From assembly GCA_037389465.1 (NCBI GenBank), contig JAZARR010000088.1:4588001-4652000 (forward strand): 64,000 bases of DNA. The letters are read 5' to 3'. This document shows, in pieces, positions 62,749 to 64,000 of the stretch. The notes beneath the pieces are model-generated. The model ran no database searches and was not told the DNA's origin. It was given only the letters and a program-made list of their open reading frames with translations. Positions within the stretch are counted from its first letter, which is position 1, and every line of letters starts with the position of its first letter. The translations under genes and the position numbers were made by a program. This DNA comes from Baylisascaris procyonis. Taxonomy: Eukaryota; Nematoda; Chromadorea; Rhabditida; Ascarididae.

Positions 62749-64000
62749 CTGAAGAATATTATTTTAATATTTGAAAAAAAAAATTTCTAAAAAATCTCAA
62801 CGAAAGAAACCTAACTACTTCAAGTCAACAACACTGCTAACAATGTTCGCATAACAACGCCAAAAACTATTAGCAACTTCTAAACACCGTATCACACATG
62901 TTCAACGACCAATATTGATCCCTCGCTCCCAAGTCATTACAGCGATCGATCGCAGCAAGAAGGTAAGTGTCCAGAAATGGATATAAACACCTATCATCTC
63001 TTTTCAGCTATTTCCACTTCACTCAAACTAACTATACCTTCGTTGTTCAGCCAGCAGATTTCTATAACAATTCAACATAGACGGATCTTTTATTTAACGA
63101 TTTTCCAAAAGCGAAACGTAATTAGTGGGCTTCTAGTGCTACAGTGCGGTAAATACTTTGAAAGGTACTAACGAAAGGCTTTAAATCACTGCTTTTAGAA
63201 TTCTGCTTCCACTGCTTTCATAGCATCTCATAAAAGGGAGCCTATTTCGGGAGTATCTGCGGACAAAGGAACGTGAGGGAAGGGAAAGGGGAACGAAAGG
63301 AGGAAATAACATTGCTGATCCTACCGAATACTTCAACGGAGCACGTTCTGGGCGTAGATATCGAATGAAAAAAGCCATAATCAGTATTAAAAAAAAAAAA
63401 AAAAAAGGAAGCGAAAAGGAATCTGTCACCATCTATTATTATACATCACATATATTCTTGCTTTCTAAAATTCAACTTCTCCTTCTTTCAACGCGTTGAT
63501 ACTTCGGTGATACACCGAACGTCTTACAACTTCAGAATGTTTCATTTTGCAAATGCAAAAACCCTTTCAAAAGAATACAATTAAAAACTGAACAAAAACT
63601 ATGAGTTATGATAGAATATTCATCATTGTTTCGATACAAAGAACTTCGTGGAAAAAAATAGCACAAGTGGGAAAATAAGACCGCAACACATACAATAAAA
63701 AAAAGTATACGTGTGAAGCCCAAGTTAACATAATGCCGCCGTCGCAGTTGAGCACATCCACTCTTAATCTTTATAAATTCAACTGAATTAGCCATCACAT
63801 TCGAAGCATAGAGTTTTTTACGCTATTAGTTCTAAGCATATCAGCGAAGAGCGAAGTTATCGCAACTCCGAAAAAATGCTCTCAACTTCGGATTCTGAAG
63901 CATTTTTGGTCATTTGTTAAAGATTTCTGGTGAATTCTTGTCGTTTATTGCCAGCATTCCCACATTTTTGCACGTTACTTAATGTTTCTCAGTTTTTTTT
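62749..64000. other. Upstream part of DOT1 gene; first exons not identified
   Basis: The gene must continue upstream because the exon at 62748 begins in phase 0, in mid-domain. I found no convincing partner here. A minus-strand frame at about 62880-62990 reads LLAAIDRCNDLGARDQYW but does not match the DOT1 N-lobe. The region has an A18 run near 63390 and a purine tract at 63268-63306. The missing exons are probably beyond the window. Confidence 0.5.

Overview
The window reads as nuclear DNA of a nematode. It is AT-rich and has long introns (hundreds of bases to more than 1 kb). Acceptors are of the TTTTCAG/TTTTAG type. A three-exon globin and a small single-box HMG protein both look nematode-like. 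I would guess a parasitic clade with large introns (ascaridoid or filarial type) rather than Caenorhabditis, but that guess is weak. I see no prokaryotic operons, CRISPR array, rRNA or tRNA.

I rebuilt five spliced genes by eye, choosing exons so that phases agree across introns. From the left they are: (1) a complete 152-codon globin on the minus strand (35-2215); (2) a SESTD1-like SEC14 plus spectrin-repeat protein on the minus strand (5312-16974, one short exon not found); (3) an HMG-box protein of 155 residues on the plus strand (28511-29793); (4) a large proline-rich protein of unknown family on the minus strand (model of 998 residues, 32916-40526); (5) a DOT1 histone H3K79 methyltransferase on the minus strand (51549-62748). 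The DOT1 gene includes the whole SAM-binding core, an AT-hook and coiled-coil exons, but its N-terminal exons are not identified.

The stretches 2.2-5.2 kb, 17.0-28.5 kb, 29.8-32.9 kb, 40.5-51.5 kb and 62.7-64.0 kb hold no gene I can support. They carry AT and GT microsatellites, short tandem duplications with internal palindromes, many A/T runs, and repeated purine/pyrimidine tracts. A GC-richer block near 26.25-26.65 kb with CCAAT and CACGCCC motifs looks like a promoter region.

Functionally, the HMG protein and DOT1 are both chromatin proteins, and the proline-rich protein may be nuclear, but nothing here shows that they act together. I found no convincing new biological system. The most novel items are the unassigned proline-rich gene, the globin with tyrosine at the distal E7 position, and the uncertain 3' end of the DOT1 gene.
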